The notes below the pieces were generated by a model. The model did no database searches. It had not been told where the DNA came from and saw only the letters and a program-made list of their open reading frames with translations. A stretch of 64,000 nucleotides of DNA, taken from NCBI RefSeq assembly GCF_041146875.1, contig NZ_JBFRXP010000004.1, forward strand, positions 113,335-177,334. The letters are read 5' to 3'. Made by a program: the position numbers and the translations under genes. How positions within the stretch are numbered: the stretch's first letter is position 1; each line of letters opens with the position of its first letter. Of this stretch, positions 43,760 to 52,009 are shown piece after piece. Source of the stretch: Igneacidithiobacillus sp041146875 (GTDB lineage: Bacteria; Pseudomonadota; Gammaproteobacteria; Acidithiobacillales; Acidithiobacillaceae).

Positions 43760-46064
43760 CGCCGCCCACCACCTTGGGCGTAATGAAGACCAAGAGTTCC
43801 GTTTGCGCCGTATTAAATTCCTTCGCCTTGAATAGCCAGCCGAGGAGGGGAATGTCCTTCAGCAATGGGACCCCAGACTGGCTGGTACTCTTGGTTTCCG
43901 TATAGATACCGCCGATGACTACCGTCTGTCCATTATTCACCAGTAGTTTGGTCTTGACCTCTTGGGTATTGATGGGCACGCCACCAGCGGTAACCTGGGC
44001 ATAGTTTGGCTGGTTGTTGGTCGCCTCCACATCCATGGTGACCTTGCCGTTTGGCGCAATGTGTGGCGTAACTTTGAGGGCAAGTTCAGCCTTTTTGAAG
44101 GAAACCGCCGTCGCGCCGCTGCTGGATGCCTGCTGGTAGGGGATCTCTGTACCCTGAGCAATGGTGGCGGTTTCGTTATCTTCCGTCAGCACCTTCGGGC
44201 TGGAGATGATCTTCACCTTGTTGGCTGCCTGCAAGGCCTGTAGCTGAAGATTGAGAATACGGCTGCCCGCGGAGTTGCCAAGGGCAAAGCCGAGAGAGGC
44301 AGGGTTGAGGCCGGTGAGTGGACTGCCGCTGGGGGCGTAGGCGGGCAGGTTGACCAAGGCAGGGACTCCGCCACTGGTGCTGCCGGTGCTGGTACCACCG
44401 CTTCCACTACCGCCAAATCCGCTGATGGGATAACTACCACCTTGGGTGCTGGTGGAACCAGATGCGCCCGTTCCGGAAAGGTTAATGATTCCACCACCGC
44501 CAGCGCCGGTGTAGCTGCCACCCCATTGAATACCCAAAGACTGCGCGGCATTGGTGGTGATCTGCACGATGCGCGCCTCGATCAAGACCTGAGGTACAGG
44601 CTTGTCAATCTTGGCAATGAGCTTCTTGATGTTGTCGATGTCTTGCGGGGTATCGCGTACTAACAGGCTGTTGGTGCGGGTGACCACTGCGACGGAGCCG
44701 CGCGACCCCAGCAACGAGTTGCCGATGAGATTCTCCGACGGAATCCCCAGAGCCGACGCGAGCGCGTGACTTTGCTGTACGTTCAGACCATTACCGGAAT
44801 CACTATTGTTGGCTTGCTGAGAAAAGCCACGGAGTAGATCGGCTATTTGGGTGGCTCGGGCATATTTGAGCGGAATCAGTTCAGTTACCAGTGGCTCCAA
44901 CTTGCGTTTGCTGGCGTCTGCTTTCAGTTCCGCCTCTTCTTGGCTGGAGATTTGGTTGGCTGGAGCCACCCAAAGAATATTGCCAATGTGCTTCACCGCA
45001 AGGCCTTGGGACTCCAAAATCACCTTGAAGGCCTCTTCCCAGGGCTCATTTTTTAGGCGTATGGAGACTGTCCCGGCAACGCTGTTAGAGACCACAATGT
45101 TCTGATGGGTGAAGTCAGCGATTACCTGTAATGCGTCACGCACGCTGATGTTTTGGAAATCCATGCTCAAGCGCTTGCTTTGCATTGGGTTCTCTGCGGC
45201 AGCATTGGCCTCTTCATGACGCACGGAAATCATCGTCTGCTGGCCGAGCTGATAGGCTGAGTACTGAAATGGTCCATCAATATGGAAGATGAGGCGGGTG
45301 CTCGTGCCCAGGGGATACACATCAACATACTGTACTGGCGTACCAAATTGATCTGTCCCGAAGCGATGGGTAAGGCTGGTGGAGACCTGGGTGTTGTGCA
45401 AGGTAACGATGAGACGCCCGGGCTCCCGACTCACATCCATCTGCGGTTGCATCCCTTGTATGTTGAGAGACAACATGCCGGCGCCATCTTTTTCTCGGTG
45501 GAACTGGAGATTTTCTATGCTGGTACCAAGAGTGGCAGGCGTTGCTGAGACAGATGGTGACGCGGCAACCGGTTCGGCGGATGGCACGCTGGGCGACGGA
45601 GTCGGCGCCCCTGCAGATTTCTCGTGCAAGGCGACGAAACGCAAGCGATATCCGCCCGGAGCGGGTTCCACCATGACAGCCTGCGGTGTGCGGAGCAATA
45701 AGTCCATCCGTGCATTATGACCATCATTTTCGGTGAGAATGTTTTCTATAACACCCCCGCTCGCCACGTTGTTGGTATTGGTAAGAAAATGCGTATCCTG
45801 AAAATCAATGCGAACGCGGTAACCGTGGTTGAAGGTGTTCACATCGTACGACGGGCGCGAATTGCTCTGTATATTGAGAACGGTTCCTTTGGCACTGCTC
45901 TGGACCTGTATTCCCTGGATCAAACCCTCCGCCCAACTGGCTCCGCTGATGGCCATGCAGCCGAGTGCTGTCAACAGGGCCCAACGTAGTGTAGCAGGGC
46001 GCTTTCGGCGGTTACTTTGCGGCGCGACAACTGCGAAAGAATCATTCTGGTTCATGTGCTTCAT
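43734..46064 (-). CDS. pilQ: Type IV pilus secretin PilQ
   Basis: 776 residues. PilQ forms the outer-membrane pore for the pilus. A signal peptide is followed by two AMIN domains (about 45-270), an N0/STN domain (SMDFQNISVRDALQVIADFTHQNIVVS), an N1 domain and the secretin domain. VPQVLIEARIVQITTNAAQSLGIQWGG and the end block NNGQTVVIGGIYTETKSTSQSGVPLLKDIPLLGWLFK are diagnostic. A Gly/Ser/Thr-rich loop of about 70 residues lies inside the secretin domain. The start may be the first ATG or the one three codons later; AAGG sites fit both. Confidence 0.96.
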   Translation of the reverse strand: MKHMNQNDSFAVVAPQSNRRKRPATLRWALLTALGCMAISGASWAEGLIQGIQVQSSAKGTVLNIQSNSRPSYDVNTFNHGYRVRIDFQDTHFLTNTNNVASGGVIENILTENDGHNARMDLLLRTPQAVMVEPAPGGYRLRFVALHEKSAGAPTPSPSVPSAEPVAASPSVSATPATLGTSIENLQFHREKDGAGMLSLNIQGMQPQMDVSREPGRLIVTLHNTQVSTSLTHRFGTDQFGTPVQYVDVYPLGTSTRLIFHIDGPFQYSAYQLGQQTMISVRHEEANAAAENPMQSKRLSMDFQNISVRDALQVIADFTHQNIVVSNSVAGTVSIRLKNEPWEEAFKVILESQGLAVKHIGNILWVAPANQISSQEEAELKADASKRKLEPLVTELIPLKYARATQIADLLRGFSQQANNSDSGNGLNVQQSHALASALGIPSENLIGNSLLGSRGSVAVVTRTNSLLVRDTPQDIDNIKKLIAKIDKPVPQVLIEARIVQITTNAAQSLGIQWGGSYTGAGGGGIINLSGTGASGSTSTQGGSYPISGFGGSGSGGTSTGSTSGGVPALVNLPAYAPSGSPLTGLNPASLGFALGNSAGSRILNLQLQALQAANKVKIISSPKVLTEDNETATIAQGTEIPYQQASSSGATAVSFKKAELALKVTPHIAPNGKVTMDVEATNNQPNYAQVTAGGVPINTQEVKTKLLVNNGQTVVIGGIYTETKSTSQSGVPLLKDIPLLGWLFKAKEFNTAQTELLVFITPKVVGGGEPGDDAG

Positions 46065-46083
46065 CCTTGCTCAGATCCTTGAC

Positions 46084-46623
46084 TTAGCCATTACTCTGAA
46101 AGTGCAGAGTCGTGCTTTGTTGTTCATACCCGCCGAAAGCATTCGGTAAATATTGGGTAATTACTACCATATGGCGCTGCGAATCGATGGCCTCGATGTG
46201 GCCATTTTTGTCGCCAATGCCAGCACCCACCCCAGCACGATAGACTTTGTTGTCTGGAGTAAGGAACACTGCCCATTGTTGTCCATCTGCCTGCATGATT
46301 CCGGTCAGCGTGAGACTTCCAAGCGCATATTTTTCCAGAGGTTGGAGAGGACCTTTACGCTGCGGAGCCGATTTTGCGCCCTCGGCGGCGGCTTCCTCGC
46401 GCAATGCCAGCTCTGAAAAACTGGTGAATGGATCACGATGTTGCGCGTTGGTATATGCGGTTGCGGTGTAATGCGGTATCGGCGGTAGTGCTTCAATTTT
46501 GGGATGCAGTTGCGGTCCTTGCTCTACAAATGCCTGTAAATTTGCCAAATTGTTGTTATGCGAGCAGGCGCTAAGCATAAGCGTTACAGCCAGAAGAATG
46601 GGGATGCGACTTGTTGTCTTCAT
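46084..46623 (-). CDS. pilP: Type IV pilus inner-membrane lipoprotein PilP
   Basis: 179 residues with a lipoprotein signal ending LSAC (Cys20), a Pro-rich linker and the beta domain that contacts PilQ. YALGSLTLTGIM and KVYRAGVGAGIGDKNGHIEAID match the PilP fold. It overlaps pilO by four bases and precedes pilQ by 19. Confidence 0.93.
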   Translation of the reverse strand: MKTTSRIPILLAVTLMLSACSHNNNLANLQAFVEQGPQLHPKIEALPPIPHYTATAYTNAQHRDPFTSFSELALREEAAAEGAKSAPQRKGPLQPLEKYALGSLTLTGIMQADGQQWAVFLTPDNKVYRAGVGAGIGDKNGHIEAIDSQRHMVVITQYLPNAFGGYEQQSTTLHFQSNG

Positions 46624-47261
46624 TTCCTTACCTCTGTTTGCTCAACTTTTGCCTCAATGTAGCGATATGTGGTGGCGACACAGGACATCTCCAACTTTTG
46701 CGCAGCCAAGGCCTTGTCAAGAGGGGCAGTACCACTGGCGCTGGCGCTGGGAGTGATGCTGATATCATTTATGGTGACGATACGCGGCATCGCGGCTACT
46801 GCGGCGGCAAAACGTCCTATATCTCCATAAGTTCCCGTAACGTTGATCTTTACCGGAATCTCTGCGTAAAAGTTTTTATTTACCTCAGGAAGTGGTTGAA
46901 ACAGAGTAAATTCCAAGCCACGACTCCTACCGGCGAGAGTCACGTCGTCAAGCAGCGATGGGATCTGTGCGCGATCCGGTAGCTGTTCCAGAAAGCGCTG
47001 AAAGCGATGTTTCATCTCCAAAATCTGCGCCTGATAAGCAGGTAAGTCTGCAGCCAATAGCTGTTTTTGGCGCACTTGACCTTTCAGCGTCTCAACCTGC
47101 GCCTGAAGATCATTGTACTTATCATTCTCTGGTGAGATGAACCAAAACCAGGCAACGGCGCCTAATAAAACAATGATGATAGCAGCGATAATCGCCTTGG
47201 TCTTTAGCGGTAGGCGCATGAGATCATCAAGCTGTAGATTGTTGATTTCATCCCAGGTCAT
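46620..47261 (-). CDS. pilO: Type IV pilus alignment protein PilO
   Basis: 213 residues: a short cytoplasmic tail (LDDLMRLPLKTKA), one membrane helix (IIAAIIIVLLGAVAWFWF), a coiled coil (about 45-85) and a ferredoxin-like periplasmic domain with FAAAVAAMPRIVTINDISI. It dimerises with PilN in the alignment complex. It overlaps pilN by 14 bases and pilP by four. Confidence 0.93.
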   Translation of the reverse strand: MTWDEINNLQLDDLMRLPLKTKAIIAAIIIVLLGAVAWFWFISPENDKYNDLQAQVETLKGQVRQKQLLAADLPAYQAQILEMKHRFQRFLEQLPDRAQIPSLLDDVTLAGRSRGLEFTLFQPLPEVNKNFYAEIPVKINVTGTYGDIGRFAAAVAAMPRIVTINDISITPSASASGTAPLDKALAAQKLEMSCVATTYRYIEAKVEQTEVRK

Positions 47262-47823
47262 GAGTTTGCTCCGGCTTTTCCGTGGGCAGATGGGTTTGCA
47301 TCTGTAGAGTGAACTGATTCACTTCGTTGCCCCCTAACTTGGCCTTGCTGATGATATCCAGGGTGGGTTTGCTGAAAACCCCACTGTGTTCGATGTGCCG
47401 CATGAAAGCCGCCACTTGATCGTTGCCCTCAGCGTAGCCAGAGAGGGTGATGGTTTCCCCTTGTTGCTGCAGTTTGGTCAGGAAGACCCCTTGCGGCGTA
47501 ATGGCAGCTAGCGAGTTGAAAATTCTGACGCTGAGATCACGCCGATCCTGGAGCGTTCCGATAATTTTTTCCCGCGCCAGCAAGGCGTCACGTTTCTTGC
47601 GTAGATCCGCGATGGAGGCGATTTTTTGATCCAGTTGTTGGGTTACGCCCTGCAAATACACGATCTTTTGCTGCTCTGCATGCACTCGCGCAACAAAAAC
47701 TTCATAAACGCCATAGTAAATTACCGCTGCGACTATCAAAACAAGAAGTAATCCAACAAGGAAAACCTGCTGCTGCTGTGTTCTTCTGCTTTCTCGGTGC
47801 GGAAGTAAGTTGACGAAAATCAT
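47248..47823 (-). CDS. pilN: Type IV pilus alignment protein PilN
   Basis: 191 residues. The N-terminal INLLPHRE-like motif (here VNLLPHRESRR) binds PilM. One membrane helix (FLVGLLLVLIVAAVIYYGVY), a coiled coil and a periplasmic domain with GVFLTKLQQQGETITLSGYA follow. It overlaps pilM by four bases (ATGA). Confidence 0.94.
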   Translation of the reverse strand: MIFVNLLPHRESRRTQQQQVFLVGLLLVLIVAAVIYYGVYEVFVARVHAEQQKIVYLQGVTQQLDQKIASIADLRKKRDALLAREKIIGTLQDRRDLSVRIFNSLAAITPQGVFLTKLQQQGETITLSGYAEGNDQVAAFMRHIEHSGVFSKPTLDIISKAKLGGNEVNQFTLQMQTHLPTEKPEQTHDLG

Positions 47824-48863
47824 TCAGCAAACCTCCGTAGAGCGAGGCCACAAGCGACTGCCATGGCAGAACCCTCACTGCGCAAAAAGCGCTCGTTCAC
47901 CGATGGCCCCATGCGCATTCCCTGAAACGGGTCAGGGGTCTCGACAGTAACGCCTTGAAGATGTTTGGTAATTCCCGGTAAATTGGCCCCGGGACCGAAA
48001 AGCGCAATTTTTCGTAAGGTGACATCGGGTAGGCTCGCTTGAAAGAAGTCTAACGCGCGCAGTATCTCTCGTCCGAGATCAGAAACAAATGGCGTAAGTA
48101 CGTCTTTTTCATATTCTTGTGGAAGGCCACCAAACCTTTGCATGCGTAGTGCATCGTCTGGGCTTAGGCCAAAATGTTGCGAAATTCTTTCGATCAATCT
48201 GGAGGTTCCAAAATTGTGGTCACGAGAATAAATGGGTTGGGAATTCTCGAAAACGTGTACGCCCGTGGTGCTGCTGCCAATCTCAATCAGGACGATCCCG
48301 CCCTTTTCAGTATGTAGTTGTGGTTGCAAATGGTTTATGAGAGTCCAAAGGGAAAATTGGCGCACATCAAGAATTTTCGGTTTGAGGCCGGCGCTTTCCA
48401 AGATTGCTGAATTATCTTCAACGTGATCTTTCTTGCTCGCAACAAGTAGAATTTGCTGATATCCCTTACGCTCTGGATCAGGACCCAGGGCTGCAAAATC
48501 AAAATTGACTTGCTCCATGGGGAATGGGATGTATTGTTGGCCCTCGTAGCGTATCTGATCTTCGATGACGTCGTCACGCATGCCAGATGGCAATGAAATA
48601 ATCTTCACAATCGCGTTATTGGACGGCAATGCCGTTGCCGTCTTTTTGGTTCGGATGCGCGACCGCTGCAGAATGGTGCGTATGGCGTTGGTGGTTGGCT
48701 CGAGCTCTCGCTCATCATGTTCTGTACCGGGGTTGTTCGGGATCGCCTCGCTATCGGCGTGTGCAACAGTAAGCTGCCCCCGTGCGGAAGACAGTTCTAC
48801 TAGTTTTACTGCTTCCAGTCCAATATCGAGACCGAGCAGTGGGGGACTGGGCATGCGTAGCAT
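47820..48863 (-). CDS. pilM: Type IV pilus ATPase-fold protein PilM
   Basis: 347 residues of the actin-like fold, cytoplasmic partner of PilN. LLGLDIGLEAVKLVELS is the phosphate-1-like motif, VLIEIGSSTTGVHVFE the phosphate-2 motif and IALFGPGANLPGITKHLQ the adenosine motif. It is the first gene of pilMNOPQ. GAGGAAAAC precedes the ATG; a second ATG lies three codons later. Confidence 0.94.
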   Translation of the reverse strand: MLRMPSPPLLGLDIGLEAVKLVELSSARGQLTVAHADSEAIPNNPGTEHDERELEPTTNAIRTILQRSRIRTKKTATALPSNNAIVKIISLPSGMRDDVIEDQIRYEGQQYIPFPMEQVNFDFAALGPDPERKGYQQILLVASKKDHVEDNSAILESAGLKPKILDVRQFSLWTLINHLQPQLHTEKGGIVLIEIGSSTTGVHVFENSQPIYSRDHNFGTSRLIERISQHFGLSPDDALRMQRFGGLPQEYEKDVLTPFVSDLGREILRALDFFQASLPDVTLRKIALFGPGANLPGITKHLQGVTVETPDPFQGMRMGPSVNERFLRSEGSAMAVACGLALRRFAE

Positions 48864-48943
48864 GTTTTCCTCACCTTAGAGCGTAATGAATCGCTATGCT
48901 GTTCCCAAGCAAGCGTGCGTCTGCTTTTTGCAACTTGATCGGA

Positions 48944-48971
48944 AAATTAGCAGCATTCCGCATCCTGTCAA
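48944..48971 (-). promoter_or_regulatory. Candidate promoter of the pilMNOPQ operon
   Basis: On the minus strand a perfect TTGACA (48971-48966) is followed by a 16-base spacer and TAATTT (48949-48944). The leader would be about 70 bases. The -35 is consensus but the -10 is weak. The rest of the 178-base gap to tadA shows no further clear element. Confidence 0.45.
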
Positions 48972-49041
48972 GGCGCGCATGGAAAAATCTGTGATGATAG
49001 ACTGCAAACTCCAGCTACCCAGGACGAGCTTTTAGGAACCC

Positions 49042-49506
49042 GTGCAGTCGACTGACCAAGTATGGATGCAAGCCGCTCTGGCCGCGGCACGCGCAGCGGC
49101 AACGCTGGGCGAGGTGCCGGTGGGTGCGGTATTGATAGATGCTGCGGGTGAGCTCCTCGCTAGCGCGCACAATGCCCCCATCGCGAATTCCGATCCAACG
49201 GCGCACGCGGAGATTCAAGTATTACGTCTGGCTGCACAACTTTTGGGCAACTACCGTCTTGGCGGTTGCACGCTGTACGTTACCCTGGAGCCCTGCGTCA
49301 TGTGCTTTGGTGCCATTGTTCACGCGCGCTTGGCACGGGTGGTGTATGCAGCGAGTGACCCCAAGGGTGGGGTGATCGAGAGCCACTTGCAGCTGCCAAA
49401 TTTGGCGCCGAGTAATCATCGACTGGAGTGGGAGGGCGGGGTACTCGCAGACGAGGCATCCAGCTTGCTCAAGGAGTTTTTTCGCGCACGGCGGGCTACA
49501 CTATGA
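49042..49506 (+). CDS. tadA: tRNA-specific adenosine deaminase TadA
   Basis: 154 residues. It deaminates adenosine-34 to inosine in tRNA-Arg. The zinc site is HAE at 55-57 and PCVMC at 84-88 (EPCVMCFGAIVHAR). GEVPVGAVLID matches the N-terminal strand. The GTG start has AGGA upstream. The stop overlaps yjbQ by four bases. Confidence 0.94.
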   Translation: MQSTDQVWMQAALAAARAAATLGEVPVGAVLIDAAGELLASAHNAPIANSDPTAHAEIQVLRLAAQLLGNYRLGGCTLYVTLEPCVMCFGAIVHARLARVVYAASDPKGGVIESHLQLPNLAPSNHRLEWEGGVLADEASSLLKEFFRARRATL

Positions 49507-49937
49507 CAATGAAGCAATGGGATGAAGAGTGGACCCTGCCGACCCAGGGACGGCGTTTTTATGAGATTACCGATCCGTTACGCACTTGGTTGCAGGGTAT
49601 CGGTGCGCGCCATGGCTGGCTGCTTATGTTTTTGCCGCACACCTCCGCGAGTTTGGCCCTGCAAGAAAATGCCGATAGCGACGTGCAGGCAGACATCCTC
49701 GATTTTCTCGCCCGCTTGGTGGCGGATGACGATCCGACCTACCGCCATCGCAATGAGGGTCCAGACGATATGTCGGCGCACATCCGTACCCTGCTCGGCA
49801 CACAAAGTCTACAGATCCCCGTGCGTTCTGGTCACTTACTCCTCGGAACTTGGCAGGGCGTCTATCTGTTGGAGCATCGCGAGCGTCAGCAACAGCGGCG
49901 GATGCTGATCAGTTTTTTGGGCGAGGGTGAAGGATGA
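49503..49937 (+). CDS. YjbQ/UPF0047 family protein
   Basis: 144 residues. The family core is seen in WLLMFLPHTSASLALQENADSDVQADI, EGPDDMSAHIRTLLGTQSLQIPV and GTWQGVYLLEHRE. Some members have weak thiamine-phosphate synthase activity; the true role is unsettled. The ATG overlaps the tadA stop, with another ATG six bases on. It overlaps the next gene by four bases. Confidence 0.9.
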   Translation: MTMKQWDEEWTLPTQGRRFYEITDPLRTWLQGIGARHGWLLMFLPHTSASLALQENADSDVQADILDFLARLVADDDPTYRHRNEGPDDMSAHIRTLLGTQSLQIPVRSGHLLLGTWQGVYLLEHRERQQQRRMLISFLGEGEG

Positions 49938-50374
49938 GTGATTTTGCGAGTGTCTACGGTGGCATGCTGTGGGCGATACGGGAATGGGCACAATGGGATG
50001 CCATGGTCGCCAAGTTGCAAGCAGAGGCAGATGACGGATGGTATGTGTACTTCGTTGGTCAGGATCTGCCGCAGGCGACGTTATCATCCACTGCCTTCCG
50101 CCGCGTGTTGGCGGAGATCGACATACTCTTGCATCACGATCATCGCGAGCGGTATTTGGGTATTGTGTATGTGGACGATCGCGAACGCCCCAGTCTGATC
50201 AAAATTTACGACCCCAATAATCTCGGTGCTTCTTGCGGCAGTAGTGGTTCGCAGGTGCCGCCAGGGTGGATTCTGTCGCGCATGCGGCCCGAACTGCTGC
50301 CCGGTCCGAAGATTATCCCCGAGGGGCGGCTGCGTTGGTGGCGCGAATTATTTCATGGACAGCGAGGTGTGTAA
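49934..50374 (+). CDS. Conserved-looking hypothetical protein, 146 residues
   Basis: No named family recognised. It has no signal peptide or membrane segment. There is a helix at 10-32, a strand with GWYVYFVGQDLPQ, LGIVYVDDRERPSLIKIYDPNNLGASCGSSGSQVPPGWILSRM with a single Cys, and a basic Trp-rich tail. It is held in the chain tadA-yjbQ-this-mutS2 by four-base and one-base overlaps, which supports that it is expressed. Confidence 0.8.
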   Translation: MSDFASVYGGMLWAIREWAQWDAMVAKLQAEADDGWYVYFVGQDLPQATLSSTAFRRVLAEIDILLHHDHRERYLGIVYVDDRERPSLIKIYDPNNLGASCGSSGSQVPPGWILSRMRPELLPGPKIIPEGRLRWWRELFHGQRGV

Positions 50375-51912
50375 TGGAGGGTGACTGGAAGTTATTGGAT
50401 TTCGAGGGGATTCGTCGGCTGCTCGAAAAACTTTCGGCGACACCCATGGGTGCCGATGCAGCGCGTAATCTGGCGCCTGCGCCCTCAGTCGCAGCCGCTA
50501 GGCAATTACAGGAAGCGATCACGGCGGCGCGCTTTGGCCTGGAGTCGGGTTCCGGCCCCGTTTTACCCGAACTTCCCGATCCGCGCCCGGCGTTGCGCCA
50601 GGCAGCTGCTACCGGCGCGGCCCTTTCCGGTCAAGCCTTGCGTAATCTGCATCGCATTTTGCGTGTCGGGCAGGAGCTGCGCCCATTTGTGGAAGCGCGG
50701 CCAGCGCTTTTACCGCTGGGACCAGAAGTCCTCGATGCGCCAAGTCGCCTGATTGATGCCATCGATGCCGTACTCCTACCCAACGGCTCGGTGCGCGAAG
50801 ATGGCAATGGCACCTTGCGCGAATTGCATGCGGAACTCAAGCAAGAGAGGGAAGCGGTGCAACGGCAGATACAGCCGCATTTGCGTGGTGGCGGCAAGGC
50901 GCATTGGGCGGGGCAGCGCTTGTCGGTGCACCTGCCCGATGGCTCACGTGAGGAGATTCGCGGCGTGCGTCGAGGTGCGGGTCCGGGAGGGCACGGTACG
51001 GTAGTTGAGCCGATGGAGTTGGTTGCCCCCAACAACCGTTTGGAAAAAATCTCCGGCAATATCGAACAAGAAAATCAAACGGTGCTGCGCGCCCTCACCG
51101 ACCAAGTCCGCGAGCTTTTACCAGCGCTGCAGAAGCTGGTGGATGCCCTGACCTGGCTCGATCTGGCGATTGCTGGTGCACAGCTTTCGTTGCATCTGCA
51201 GGCACAGGCAGCTGAGTTGGTGGACGAGCCCGTTTTGCAGTTTGAGGGGGCGGTGCATCCGCAACTCTGGTTGGCGCACGTCGACCATCGTGGTCCCAAG
51301 CCCAAGCCCTTGTCGGTGCGCATTGATGCGGAAAATCCAATTTTGGTGGTGACTGGCCCGAATACCGGCGGCAAAAGCGTATCCCTGAAAACTGTGGGTT
51401 TGCTGGCAGTGATGGCGCAATCTGGGCTGCATGTGCCGGTTTCCGGGCGCGCGTTGGTGGGGCGCTTCAGCAAGATTTTTGTCGACATGGGTGACCCGCA
51501 AAGCATGGCCTTTGCCCTGTCCACCTTCTCTGGCCACATTGCCATGTTGAAAAAGCTGCTGGCCGAGGCCGACAACTCGACCCTGATTCTGCTCGACGAA
51601 TTGGGTACTGGCACCGATCCGGAAGAGGGTGCGGCGATGGCGATGGCCGTGTTGGATGAGCTGGCGCGGCGCGGCGTGCGCGGTATGGTGACGACTCACC
51701 TCACGCCGATCAAAACCTTTGCTGCGGAGCATCCGTCTCTGCAAAATGCCTCTATGCGCTTTGATCATGAGCGCTTGGAGCCGACTTATGAGTTACAAAT
51801 TGGCGTTCCGGGGAAATCTCTGGGGCTGTTGATTGCGGAAAAATCAGGCCTGCCCGAGGGTTTGGTGCGGGACGCTCGTGGTTATCTTGAGCGTCTCCAT
51901 CAGGGTGCATAG
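50374..51912 (+). CDS. MutS2-type ATPase lacking the C-terminal Smr domain
   Basis: 512 residues, against about 780 for full MutS2. The N-terminal helical (clamp-like) part is followed by the MutS-V ATPase with Walker A GPNTGGKS (328-335), LVDMGDPQSMAFALSTFSGH-like signature and Walker B LILLDELGTGTDPEEG, then THLTPIKTFAAE. It ends soon after GLPEGLVRDARGYLERL, so the KOW and Smr nuclease regions are absent. MutS2 proteins act on recombination intermediates or stalled ribosomes; the short form may be ATPase only. The ATG overlaps the previous stop (TAATG). Confidence 0.88.
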   Translation: MEGDWKLLDFEGIRRLLEKLSATPMGADAARNLAPAPSVAAARQLQEAITAARFGLESGSGPVLPELPDPRPALRQAAATGAALSGQALRNLHRILRVGQELRPFVEARPALLPLGPEVLDAPSRLIDAIDAVLLPNGSVREDGNGTLRELHAELKQEREAVQRQIQPHLRGGGKAHWAGQRLSVHLPDGSREEIRGVRRGAGPGGHGTVVEPMELVAPNNRLEKISGNIEQENQTVLRALTDQVRELLPALQKLVDALTWLDLAIAGAQLSLHLQAQAAELVDEPVLQFEGAVHPQLWLAHVDHRGPKPKPLSVRIDAENPILVVTGPNTGGKSVSLKTVGLLAVMAQSGLHVPVSGRALVGRFSKIFVDMGDPQSMAFALSTFSGHIAMLKKLLAEADNSTLILLDELGTGTDPEEGAAMAMAVLDELARRGVRGMVTTHLTPIKTFAAEHPSLQNASMRFDHERLEPTYELQIGVPGKSLGLLIAEKSGLPEGLVRDARGYLERLHQGA

Positions 51913-51944
51913 AGGAAGGCGCGGTTTCGCCAAGGCATTTTTAT

Positions 51945-51973
51945 TTGACGCTGTCGGCAAAACTGCATAGCGT
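51945..51973 (+). promoter_or_regulatory. Weak candidate promoter for ilvBHC
   Basis: TTGACG at 51945-51950 is a good -35; 17 bases later TAGCGT is a poor -10. A better -10-like TATGCT at 51983-51988 lacks a matching -35. One of them probably drives the ilv genes in the 97-base gap. No attenuator peptide rich in Ile, Leu or Val is seen. Confidence 0.3.
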
Positions 51974-52009
51974 TGGTCGCAGTATGCTAATCCTGTGAGG
52001 AGTCTTATC

